Shown here piece after piece: positions 53,281 to 64,000 of a DNA stretch of 64,000 bases. The stretch's first letter is position 1, and the number at the start of each line of letters is the position of its first letter. This DNA comes from Tubulanus polymorphus. Lineage: Eukaryota > Nemertea > Palaeonemertea > Tubulaniformes > Tubulanidae. The stretch spans positions 6,900,001 to 6,964,000 of the forward strand of contig NC_134029.1 of assembly GCF_964204645.1 (NCBI RefSeq), given 5' to 3'. The position numbers and the translations under genes are program-made. A model generated the notes under the pieces. It did no database searches, was not told where the DNA came from, and saw only the letters and a program-made list of their open reading frames with translations.

Positions 53281-53543
53281 AGAGCGGCGTACGTCACCCG
53301 TGATTTTATAGTCACGAGCCAGTTGACGCAACTCGCAAATGATAATGATGTTGATGCGCTCGACAACCAGGCGGTCTTGACGACAAAAACCAACGCCGCA
53401 TCGGGAATTCGTACTACGCCAGTAACCGTAGCAACAGGATTCATCGCAGAAAAAAATATCAAAAAACCTGACTCAAACTGCAGTCGTAAAAGACACACCA
53501 GCGTCTGTAGTTCAGAGCATCGCAAAGTACGTGCTTGTTCTAG
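53281..53543 (+). CDS. Orphan coding exon, function unknown
   Basis: Bounded by an acceptor (ATAGCAG at 53280) and a consensus donor (TCTAG|GTAAGT). Only one of the three frames is open across it, giving 87 codons: RAAYVTRDFIVTSQLTQLAN near the start, then Thr/Ala-rich, then a Cys/Arg/Lys-rich end with CSRKRHTSVC and RKVRACSR. Its base composition is more GC-rich than the surroundings. The pattern of basic clusters would suit a processed secreted peptide precursor, but no signal peptide exon was found and I recognise no family. The minus strand is also open here, which lowers confidence. Confidence 0.4.
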
Positions 53544-54229
53544 GTAAGTAACTTTCGAATGAATTTTTCCTTCGGATAAACAATATGATATACACAAAAA
53601 GTTTAAATCAATAACTAGGATATATGTACAATTCACAAAGTAGGGTGAAGAAAATTTTGACGGCAAGCTCACACTCTGAAAACTGTCATTTTCAACGTTT
53701 CTATCACGCAGTTCTAAAACATGTTCGATCATTATATAAAAGTTATTTTTCTGACTCGTTTCCATTTTTGTATTCGACCCGCGTCGTGTTCACTACTAAC
53801 TAATTTACGGGCAAGAGCGCCTCCCGTTCACTCTTGCGCGGGAAAATTGTACAAATTGGTGATTCATGACCGCATATGTGTAAATATGGTATCATTACGA
53901 ACAAAACGAGTTGACATAGCAACTGAAAAATGATCGTAAAGAGCGATTAGATGTTTTGTCTGTTGTATATTTGATGGTTATATTAGATACACCACCGAAG
54001 GACATTAGGCCTGGGTTTAGATAAGAGCGGATATTATCGGAGCCGATTTTTAGTGCGCGGTCGAATTTCCATACACTTTTTGCACACGATCGACAATTAC
54101 TAACTTTTTAAAAGTTGTCGCGTCGCACGTAGATCTAAAACAGTCTTCGTAACTATTTTCGCATTTCCAATAACGTCTGTAAACTAATGGTGTTCATAAT
54201 GATAATAATGATAATGATAATTTGTATAG

Positions 54230-54359
54230 GGAGCGCGTTAATTCCACGCAAAAAAAGCTCCTCCAGCGTTCAACAGCTGAACCACGATGCGGTGGAAACG
54301 CGCCGTTACGTGGCATCCAAACAAAACATAAATTTCTGGAAAAAAACATTCAAAACTAA
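54230..54359 (+). CDS. Possible terminal exon for the orphan gene
   Basis: Acceptor TGTATAG at 54229. Joined to 53543 in the phase left by that exon it reads ERVNSTQKKLLQRSTAEPRC and on to TAA at 54357-54359. In the other phase the same DNA reads on to 54447, including FWKKTFKTKFNMIYTDNSKS and CGFCISPNEEVPFF, which looks at least as protein-like; the correct frame is unresolved. Confidence 0.25.
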
Positions 54360-57300
54360 ATTCAACATGATATACACCGACAACTCAAAATCTTGCGGGT
54401 TTTGTATTTCTCCGAATGAGGAAGTGCCGTTCTTTCAACTGAACTAAAAGCTCGCACAAAATGATCTAATTAAAATTCGATACTTGCTGAGCAATCAATT
54501 CTTTTAATTCTATCTACGTATCACCTTCGCGGATTAAATATTCATGTTTTACCGATAAAAACGCTTGCACAATTTGAATTTTATTTAACGCCAAACACGG
54601 CTACTTTCGGTTATAGAACACGCCTGCTCCCGATGCGTTATGTAACAACGTTGTATTTCGTTGCCAGTTAATCATTTCAATACACCACATTAAGAATTCA
54701 TATGGGATTCTGATTAAAAGTGTAACACGATCGCGTTACAAATTCACGGTTGTTACAACAAGTTTCGTGTTTCATATATAATGTCGACAACATATTCAAG
54801 ATATTTATGACTGGTCTATTCAATATCTTAGTACGCATCTTTTGTCTCGGATTTTTTCCTTTTTACTGCTTGGCCCGTCTTCCCGTGATAAAAATTCGAA
54901 CCTGGCGGCGACCGTAGGAGGTCGGCATGGCTGTATTCGGCAAGTATGTGCACCTAATCGAAGCACATCTCCCTTCCACCCATATACATTTTTTACAGGG
55001 ACAGTAAGTATGCGAAAATTTGCCGTCGTGTGTCTCGGGCGCCTGGCCATATCAACATGTCTTTGCCTCAGTCTCTGGTTGCATAAATCAATTTTTCAGG
55101 GACAATAGGTATTGTGGTTCGTAACACTTTGAAATATTTTGTCTAGCGGTATATTCTGAGCAATGTGTTCGTGGTATGATATAGTAATTAGGTAACTGAT
55201 TTCATTCGCGCCTATTAGGTAAGCCCTTTAGTACCATGGAAATAAGATTTCCTGAACATCCGTTCTAATCAAAGATAATAACCAGGCGAAATCCTCGTGG
55301 GACACAAACCTTAATACTTGAATTTCCGCCGCCGTGCGGTATCAGCATCGCGCTTCATCACATCCTATGTATAATACGGGCATCGCAAGGTGCGCTGTCT
55401 GGTTTTCCATTATCTCTTAACGAACGATAAGTTAATCGAAGGACTCGTTCGGATAGTTGAGTAAACCTCAACTTAAAAAACACCGATGTCCAGTGCTATT
55501 GAAATATCAAGATTTAGAATATCACAATCGATACTAATTTCATCAAAGCTATTTGCGTCCGCTCGACGTCGAGAAAGTTTTTCGCAACTTCTCGAGAGGA
55601 GATGCTTTGCTGAGTTGGTTCAACCATTCTGCAAATTAGGGTGACTCCTTACGTTCATTCAGCGTATAGGGAAAAAGGTCTGATGTTCACTTCAAGGAAA
55701 ATCAAGACGTCTGGAGAGGTCATTAGATCCAAGAACTGACTAGACTGTCGCTCACATAAGTACTATTAAACCATTACCGGTTACAGCGGAACAAACACGA
55801 TTAAATACACGGTCACGATTTTGATTTTGCGATGACTGAAACTTAATACAAATGGGCTTTATCGATTAACAAAATCTCGAAGGAGACTGAAGTTTCGTCT
55901 GGCAATTATCCTTTTGTGGACTCTCGGAACAATTGTCATAGCAATTATTGCCGTTTGGCAGAGCGCACATTAGCATGCTGGACATTCCGACGCTGAACTG
56001 GCAATATGGCATCGGTTCTATGGTTACAGACCGGCTCTTGACCGTTCGAAGAAATCGGCGATTATTGGTGAACAGTATGCCGTAATTGACCGCATTAGCT
56101 GTCCGCGGGGAAAGCCTTGGACATTTCAGATAATCTCAGCGTCAAAGTGAGTGCTAATCTTGCCTGGCTGACGCGCGCGATATCATGCGAGAAATTTTGC
56201 CGATGATAACGTGTGTAAGCTGATTCCTCTAGCGAGAAAAAAATGTCAACGTCTCTGTCGTCTGAACTTCACTACATCGATCTCTTTTTACGTGATTATA
56301 CGCGCGTATGCGTTATCGTTATACGGCCATCAATGCTGTCATGTTCGATACCGGTCCAAATCGGTACAGGTTTTGTTTATAAAGAAACAGATATCACTGG
56401 CGATAATACACACAATCATGCCGATGAGTTTCTTTACCTCCAGAAAACCTTTTTTTGTAAAATAGCGCGAGAAGTCGATCGAAACACGCAACGGAAGCGC
56501 AGACTCACTTGATATACCTATAGATTCCAAAGGCATCCTCGCTTGCCAGGGTTTGGTTGCTGTCCGCCGAGCTCACGCCTTTATGTTGTCCAAGAGCAAC
56601 TTCTGATATTTGAATTAGATTTTAGAATATATTGTAATATAGTCGCACACCTATTCGTTTCATTCAATTCCGCATTTGTTTCCCAATCATCGTCATGGCA
56701 ATATTTTTTTGAGTACCAGGTAACAGTTTTCCGCGATCGTCATCGGTGACGCGTGCCCAGTCAGTCGAAATTTATGCTCTATCAAAATTCGCGTCTGGTT
56801 AATTAGCGTTGGACGTAGTTCGCTAATTAGGATAGCTCGTAATCATAAAGACTAATGAAGCCACAGGAAGTAACATCATCCTGCGAATAAAGGTGCGGGT
56901 TCTCAGTCACGGGAATTGATACCCGCACTCATCTATCATCCATATTTCTTTTCATTCGTTGCTGATCCAAGTTCTATCAGTGAAAATCGATTCGTTTTCA
57001 ATGAGTTAACTCCGAGTTAAATCTCAACTCAAAACCGTGGAACTGGGTCCATAGTTTATCATTCCATGTGCCAATATCGATAAACGTTGTAATCAGAAAA
57101 AACGAAATAACTGAAAATAGATTGAAAATATAAGCCACGTTTTAATGAATAACACGGTGTATGCTAAACATTTATGACAGATGAGGTTTCTACATAATTA
57201 GTTGCGGAAGTCAACCATCTTATTCTCCAATGACTTTAACTATGATTAAGATAATTTTTAAGTAAACAAAACGGATCCTTTATGATTATTCGTTATGGAC

Positions 57301-59915
57301 ATTAATTTTCACTCGATACTTGTGTTTAAACGCTATACATTGAATTTTATTTGTATGGTTTGAATACACATCAACAACATGTAACAGTAAAACCACGTAC
57401 ACATAGAATTACATAGATTAACCTCTGCACAGTGAGCGATCTAAAACAATGTTTTTCGTTGAAAAAAAAACCTGAAACTAGTTCATGGAATGGCAAACAG
57501 AAGTTTCTACGAAAAAATTTTCCCCGAGATAAACGTATCTCTTTATCCGCAATCAGAGAGTTGATTTGGTGCGTGAATAGATCAATACAATCGGAGCACG
57601 TCGATGTAAAGACTGTTGATTTTTTGAGTGCTTCGAGCGCTCTTGCGTTCGTTTTTTAGTAGATTCGAAACTAATGATGGGCGACCACTCGGGATCTGCA
57701 AAGTCTGAACTCAAACGAGCGCTGTCGTGTTTTACGCTGATAAATGAGTTTATAGCGCGATCGCTATTAGACAGACCTGTTGCAAGTTTCCTTCGTTTAA
57801 ATTCACAATCGCGATTCGATTGCGCTTTCTACACGTGTGGGAATCACGCGATAAGAAAATCTGAATTGCTGAAAATTAACTCCGTCGAGAATTTCGGTAA
57901 CTGAAATTTTCCTAAGGTTCTTATTTCATTCAACCTCTTGTTAAATCCCTTAATCTGTTTAAGACCTAATGTTGGTTTATCATCTTTCATTTTTAACATT
58001 AAGATAATTTTCGATTTGAAGTAAGTTTATAAACTGTTAGCCACCGTTAACCTTAAAGGTTTTTTATACTTATCTGGACTATTACAAATTAATGTACCCG
58101 TCGTATATCTACGTTCTGTTAATCAGGAGAGACTGGTTGTTCCTATTTTTCTTGTCTTCGTATGGTGGTAGGGCATTCTCCACATGCTCCCAGATGGTGG
58201 AATAACCTTCTCGCGGGCATACCGAAACCCCATGTCTTGTAATTCATCAGGCACTCGAAACAGTTCTATTCCGTGCTAGCTTTCTAGAGCGCATTTGAAC
58301 TTTTCTTCCGCTATATAAAGTTTTCCGCTATATAAAAGACAATCTATCATTATTATGTAGATATCTGTTTCGTCCATAAGGCTTCGGAGCTATACAATGA
58401 CGGGGAATTAGCAAAGAGGCGAATTTAATGATTCGACCTCATAGTTAGAAAACGACGAAGAAAGCACTGTAACGAAATTGATAATTTCTATCCGAGTCTA
58501 CATTCTACATTCTAGCTTCAAATAAGTCTACGGGAAATTAATGCGAAGCTCAAGTTCCCTATAGCGACATGAAATTCACGTTCAGAGAAGATTCAAAGGG
58601 GTTGCAATAGCCATAAAAGCCGCGAAGCAAAAGAGATCTTTTCGCTTATACCAAAGAGAGCCCCTTTAATAACAGTTATCAGTGCGCGTTCCGTACAATG
58701 AACTAAATTTGATGGATTTTCTGTGTTTTGCTTAAAATATTCTTCAAGACTGAATCACCCGCTTCTTAGTTTCCATGGATACACGAAAACCCAGTCGGAA
58801 AAACGAAAATCTTTTTGCGGCTATGAAAACGTTTCAAACGTGTCAACCCATTATCAGTGCGTCTATTTAGCGTTGCGAAGCGTCGAACACTGATGGTCAC
58901 GCTATTGACGTTACCAAGTCGCAAGAAAGTCGTAAAAGTTCTCTTATGAAGAAACTATCTTTGATCTTGAACCTGAAACTATTCCGGAGTCGTTTCTTGC
59001 GGAATAAATCCGTCGATGCGGGGATAATCTCGCGGTTCCCTGGTGTATACGCAAAAATCAGAGCCGATCGGGTTTTCGATCGTTCTTCTGCTGCGGTTGT
59101 TTCGTGCGTGGTATAATATCTGACGCGAATGAGGCCTTTTCCTCTTCATTTACCGTTTGACAAATTCGTTTTTAAGAAAGAAGGTTTCCGTTTTGAAGTT
59201 TTTGAATTATCACTAAAATCGGTTTTCGATAGTTTTTAATCCCGCAAAGCATTGATTTATTTTGAAACGATTTCCTTTTTCTACGCATAGACAGACAGCG
59301 ATCATTGCAATTATATCACTCTCCGTCAGACGGAAATAATTGAATTCGTTATTTTTTATAAAGATGAATTTTGCGCGAATCCCCATTTCCATGTTACGCT
59401 ACTTTTTGTTAGTTATCAAACTTGCCATCGACGAAAGGAATATTACGAGAGAGAAGACTTCCGGTTCGTTTTTTTTTTCTAATTTGAATTGAGAATGGCA
59501 TCTGCGAAGTTAAATCGATATGGTAAATAACGCGCAGAAGACGCTTCCATCGTCTGTCAAGCACGTCGAGCACACGTTCAAGCAGGAAGTGAAACATCGC
59601 GTAAAAGATCTCTATTCAAGTAGACTTCCGAGTTTTGAAACATGATGTTTTTATTGATTTCCTGGGAGGTCTAGTTTCAGTTTATTTCGACCTTTCAATT
59701 TTCTATCAGTCACTCTTGTCAACGAAGTTTCCCTTTCTCTTGATGTAAGAAATTTTTCTTTCATATTCTGGCCGCAATTTATGATATTTACAATCAATTT
59801 AATGGCTTCACAAAGCTTTGAACTCCCCAACTTTTTCATAAGTAACAGATACGTAGGCCTTTCCCCCTAATTCCCCTTATCCCCCTTAAGACCACAAAAA
59901 GTTTTTGACTCCACT

Positions 59916-59959
59916 GTATCCTTGGTACTGGATGGAAATTCTTATAGTACCAAGGATAC
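59916..59959. repeat. Perfect 14-base inverted repeat
   Basis: GTATCCTTGGTACT and its exact inverse, separated by 16 bases. Confidence 0.85.
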
Positions 59960-62685
59960 TGGTGGCGTCAGGCCCCTGTGCTCTAATTCAATTGTAAATT
60001 CTTTGACGCTGTCCAATTTCGAAAAACGTGGATATCGCCAGCTCTCATCAGCGAAACAATTTTTTTTTAAAATATTTATACATGATGTTGGTTCCGAGGG
60101 ATGATACAATGCGAGCCAATAGGCTGTACTTAGAAATTTGAGGCACTGAAGCCCTGTGCTTAGTGCATCGGTGCAATTGTGTAGTAATAGAAATAGAATA
60201 ATACTAATACTAATACTAATGATAATGATAGATTGTTATTAGTTTCTGTGAATTACTAGAACTTTCATCCGTCGTTAGCAAATATTTTCGTACAATTATG
60301 AGTAGATTTATCGTCGGTATTTTTAACGTCCGCTTTGGTGTTAATTGAGTGCATAGATATACATTCGACCATTACGCGACGTCGAAGTAACATATTTCCG
60401 ACTTGTACCGATGTTAATTAGGCGCTGATGAATATAAAGTCAAACAATAATTTGTCCGCGTACGCCGAATTGCCGTATTATGCGATGTAAATAACACAAC
60501 GGAAGAGAAATCACGACGAAAGAAAGCAGTTTGTGTTCGAACGACGTGACTCGTTGTCGTAAAACCAACGAGCCATTTGTGCCGGAAGGAAGCAATATTG
60601 ACGATTACGCTAATATGACTTGTGTCCGGCGACGTTTTATCCGCGTATCTTTACATGACCAATCGAAAATTACCTGCCATCTCGTCTTTTTTATAATACT
60701 AGGAAATAGCCATCTTACTAATCCACGTGATACGACAACGGATATGGGGGCAAATGTTGATTATTTGATTGCTAATTCTATATTTACATACAAGATGTAT
60801 TTTGCATGGATAGATTTCACATTATTCCATCAACCATAAACTATCATTTAGGGGTGGGCTACTTCAAAAATCATACTTTTTTGGTTGTTCGTGAAAATTG
60901 AAAAGAATCATCAATATGAATTAGGGGTGAGTGACGATTTATGGCGGATATCTACTACTGCTGGAACGGTTAGGAAATCATTTAAGTGGCTCTTCATTGA
61001 CAGCTGAAAGGTTTATTCTATTTCTATCCTTTCATTCGTCATTTCAAAATCTTTTTTTTGAAGCTAATGTCTTCTGACTGTTTAGCAGTTCCTTGATTTC
61101 TTCCCGGCCTTTTAATCCATTAGGTTAGATGATGTAACGTTATTGGATTTTTAAAGGACATAGTGACGTGTTTTCAATCCTCCACAGCATCTAACTGTTC
61201 TGAAAAAAAAGAAATGAACTGAAAATCGGAAAATTCTTTATGACCGTTCCTTGGAGAAATTTCCACATGCATTTATTCACTTATGTAAAAATCCTGGAAA
61301 AACAAGCGCAGTGGCAACTGTTGATAACGAACAATTTAATCGGTCCGATGCTTTCGCAATAATACAGGATTGTACCCTTGGTTCGAAATCGCTTTTGAGT
61401 AACGAATCATCTCATTTTCGAGCATCTTTCGCTTGGTTGGAGTCTTAAAACGTGTAGGATAATCGAACAGTTGATAACTCGGGCGATTTGTCGTGTGTGA
61501 TGATCTATGACGAAGAATCCCGTGAAAAGAAATCAGATACGTTGCCTAATGGCTCAATTGATTTTACGATTGATTTTCTACTTTCGTTATGGATTCCATG
61601 TTTGGGAAGCATTTGTCGATGACATCTTTACGAGGAGGCGAACAGCCGTTTGTTCAGTAAAATCACGAACGCTTTCCGCAAAAGCTGTCGGTATCATACG
61701 ATACGCCAGATAAAACTACGATTATTACCTAGAAAAAGTGTCCGCAAATTGAGCAAAATGTAATGCTAGACTTGAGCCAACACGGCTCTAATTGCTAGGG
61801 AAGCAGAGGATCGTTTTATACCGAGGCAGACATTCTCTTCACCAAGAACCTTAGTGTCTGATGTACCACAGTTGGTTACACAGGATCGTAGAGCAACGTA
61901 GATACACTGTGGAGACAGCCACTGCCAGGACTGGGTGAAACATTCTCCAGACATTAAGAATAGAAGAAAATGATTGAATCGTAATTTCAACTTAAACGCC
62001 CCGTACCCCACGGTTGTGAGTCCGCGGGTAAATGGTATGTTCGGTTGTCATTTCCGGTCACTACGTCGATGTCTTATTTGCTGTTTGCTCGAGTAGCCGG
62101 TTGATAGATTTGTCTCTGTAAGCATCGCCCGACATCTCTTTCGTATATCCGGTCCCCTGTCCAGTTTTGAGTGACTGTAAATAACATTCCTTTCCATATT
62201 CTATTTGCTTTATGAGATCTAACAAGAATCCCGCGGGTCACGCGGCTTGACTGACAGCCAATAAATGAAACTTGCATATGATTTTTGTATGCTTCGATCA
62301 AACACTGTTTCGATTATATTGATCATCGATCGTCAATCATCCCTGATGAAGTGAATTTTGACAAAGTCTTGTTCGTCTTGTAATCAATTTTCCGACGGGT
62401 ACAAACGTCGATCGAAAGCGCGTAATATGTGGTTTTTGTAACCGAACCACGTAGCACGCACCGTAAGCTCCTTTTAATCTGTAAACGATGATCAATAGTT
62501 TCAAAACCATTATATGGTTCAATATCAAATCGCTTGTTCATCAATTATCTTAGACACATGCGTTAAGATCTGTTTTGAGCTTTCTTGAATATGTGAAGGG
62601 TGAATAGAAAACTGTGCTATATTGAGAATTACGAAAGATGAAGTTCGAAAAGTTTTCTTTTAGCTAATAGTTTATTTGATTCGAC

Positions 62686-62716
62686 GTTTCGACTATAATC
62701 TAATAGTCATCTTCAG
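62686..62716 (-). ncRNA. Hammerhead-ribozyme-like core
   Basis: On the minus strand: CTGAAGA, a base, GACTAT, loop TAGATT, ATAGTC, GAAAC, followed by GTC. This fits the hammerhead core CUGANGA, a six-pair stem II and GAAA, then a short stem III with a GUC-like cleavage triplet. Such minimal motifs are known in Penelope-like and other retroelements. A complete stem I has not been traced, so activity is unproven. Confidence 0.4.
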
Positions 62717-64000
62717 GAATACTGAATGAAACAAAATATGAGATATTTACATGTGACAAGAACAAACAGACGTATAAAGCAAGAGTGAAGGAAACTAGGG
62801 GTATTACAAGATAGAAAAGTTACGAACTAAAGAAATCATTAAGTAAAGCAAATTAGGGGGTAATTATCTAAAACAGTGAATATAAGCAGTAACGATAAAT
62901 GAATGAAATCAAAAGCAAAGGAAGCAACAACAGGATCAAAACCAGGATACATTAGAGTCTAACCAAATTTGCTGAGAAATTTAGAAATAAGTTGGTAATA
63001 AAAACTAAATGGTTAATCGTGCTGTTATAAATCGGATTCAATCTATACAGTGTACATACGTATAGCGATGGCCGAATGTGATCCAAATCGGCTTATACTC
63101 AATGGTTTTTGAATATTCATTTCTGAAGACCTAAAGCGTGCGTGATAGAATACATGGAACATCTAAACTGACCTCTCATATAGATGTAAGTTGAAACAAC
63201 GTGTGGACGTACACTGATCCATATCTTTGTGTTACAAGGAATCCAAGGCTACGTACACGAAGGCGCTAATAAGTCACAAACTAAATAACAAGTGACGAAA
63301 TATAACCGAAGTGGAAGTAATTTGTGTACATCTTGAGAACAATGGCTACGTGATGCGGAAACCTGTTATTAGAGATGATTGCTAACCGCGGGCAACTAAT
63401 ATCACCAGTACTACTCCTGAGACAAATGAGAAAGAGAAAGGATCCGGTATTCCGATGTTAGAGATGAGGTCACTCTGAAATCAGTCGACGGAACTTTATA
63501 TTAGATTTATATCGAAGACAATAGGCGCATTTCTGCAATTAGGCAGTGTTTGTAGAACGGCAGAGATAGGCGCCTAAATAGAAATGAGATAAAAAGATCT
63601 CCCTGGAGAAAATAGAGAACAGAGGAAACATCACTCAATGTACAGAGACCCAGACACCGCACGTACATGTATGAATTCAGTCGGTGTTCTAAATACAACC
63701 ATCGACGCAAAAAACAGTTCTCGTGTTATCCTCCGTCTGTTATCTCTACACATGTCTTCGCAGAACAGGGGAAAATGATTTTGATCGTCGGTCAGATAAG
63801 TTGCCGTTTTGTTTGTTTACTGTTGCGTCTTTCGTGACGTCACTGATGACCATGTGAGTGTATATAACTAGACGATGCGACCCATAACAAGCGCATACGA
63901 GTGTTTGGATCGCGTTGATCAAGAAATATTCGTGGTACGGTCTTTGTTTCGATAGTTTCAAACCAACTCTGCAGTTGCTTGTTAAGGCGTATGAATACCC

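Larger units (their letters stand above)
54448..64000. other. Gene-poor right end
   Basis: No exon supported. Short frames such as 56243-56512, 57432-57904 and 60531-60839 have no recognisable domain, and I could not place convincing splice sites around them. Notable items are the hairpin at 59916-59959 and the hammerhead-like motif near 62686-62716. Confidence 0.45.

Noticed and set aside
53271-53765. 164-codon minus frame over the orphan exon
   Set aside because: Low-complexity hydrophobic peptide; the plus strand has acceptor and consensus donor exactly at the frame limits, so plus was preferred, though not securely.
60531-60839. 102-codon plus frame with an acidic, coding-like start
   Set aside because: It starts with TTG, the candidate acceptor lacks a pyrimidine tract and no donor or family match was found.

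Overview
This is an AT-rich stretch of animal nuclear genome with spliced genes, GT-AG introns, SINE-like and MITE-like repeats and microsatellites. Five genes could be assembled by joining exons at splice sites with matching reading phase. The gene set (PDCD7, AIFM1, Jupiter/JPT, POP5, a bHLH-PAS factor) and gene structure suggest a marine bilaterian invertebrate, perhaps a lophotrochozoan; the phylum is an inference. || Left end (1-10.2 kb): an unidentified minus-strand gene begins at 2223 and runs out of the window. Close by on the plus strand lies PDCD7 (U11/U12 snRNP 59K protein), whose large last exon is certain and whose 5' exons are not. It converges on AIFM1 (apoptosis-inducing factor 1), complete on the minus strand in 14 exons coding for 632 residues, including a presequence exon and an unusual membrane-anchor exon. 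|| Centre (10.5-36.8 kb): one minus-strand gene for a Jupiter/JPT (HN1) family microtubule-associated protein. The outer exons encode the usual family ends (PPGG boxes at both termini). Between them are 16 exons, all phase 1-1, and most carry one NP[ILV]xG repeat. The full chain is in frame at 740 residues; omitting all 16 leaves a 130-residue protein of the normal family size. Fourteen of these 16 exons have 5' splice sites without G at +5, unlike the flanking exons. This modular, apparently optional exon array is the most unusual thing in the window. || 36.7-47.1 kb: POP5 (RNase P/MRP subunit, five exons, 163 residues) starts head to head with Jupiter, 535 bp apart. A ten-exon bHLH-PAS transcription factor (518 residues, Met/Clock-like basic region) follows. 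|| 47.1-64 kb: almost no recognisable gene. It holds microsatellites, a minisatellite, MITE-like inverted repeats, a possible orphan two-exon gene near 53.3-54.4 kb and a hammerhead-ribozyme-like motif near 62.7 kb. It may be intergenic or lie in introns of a gene outside the window.
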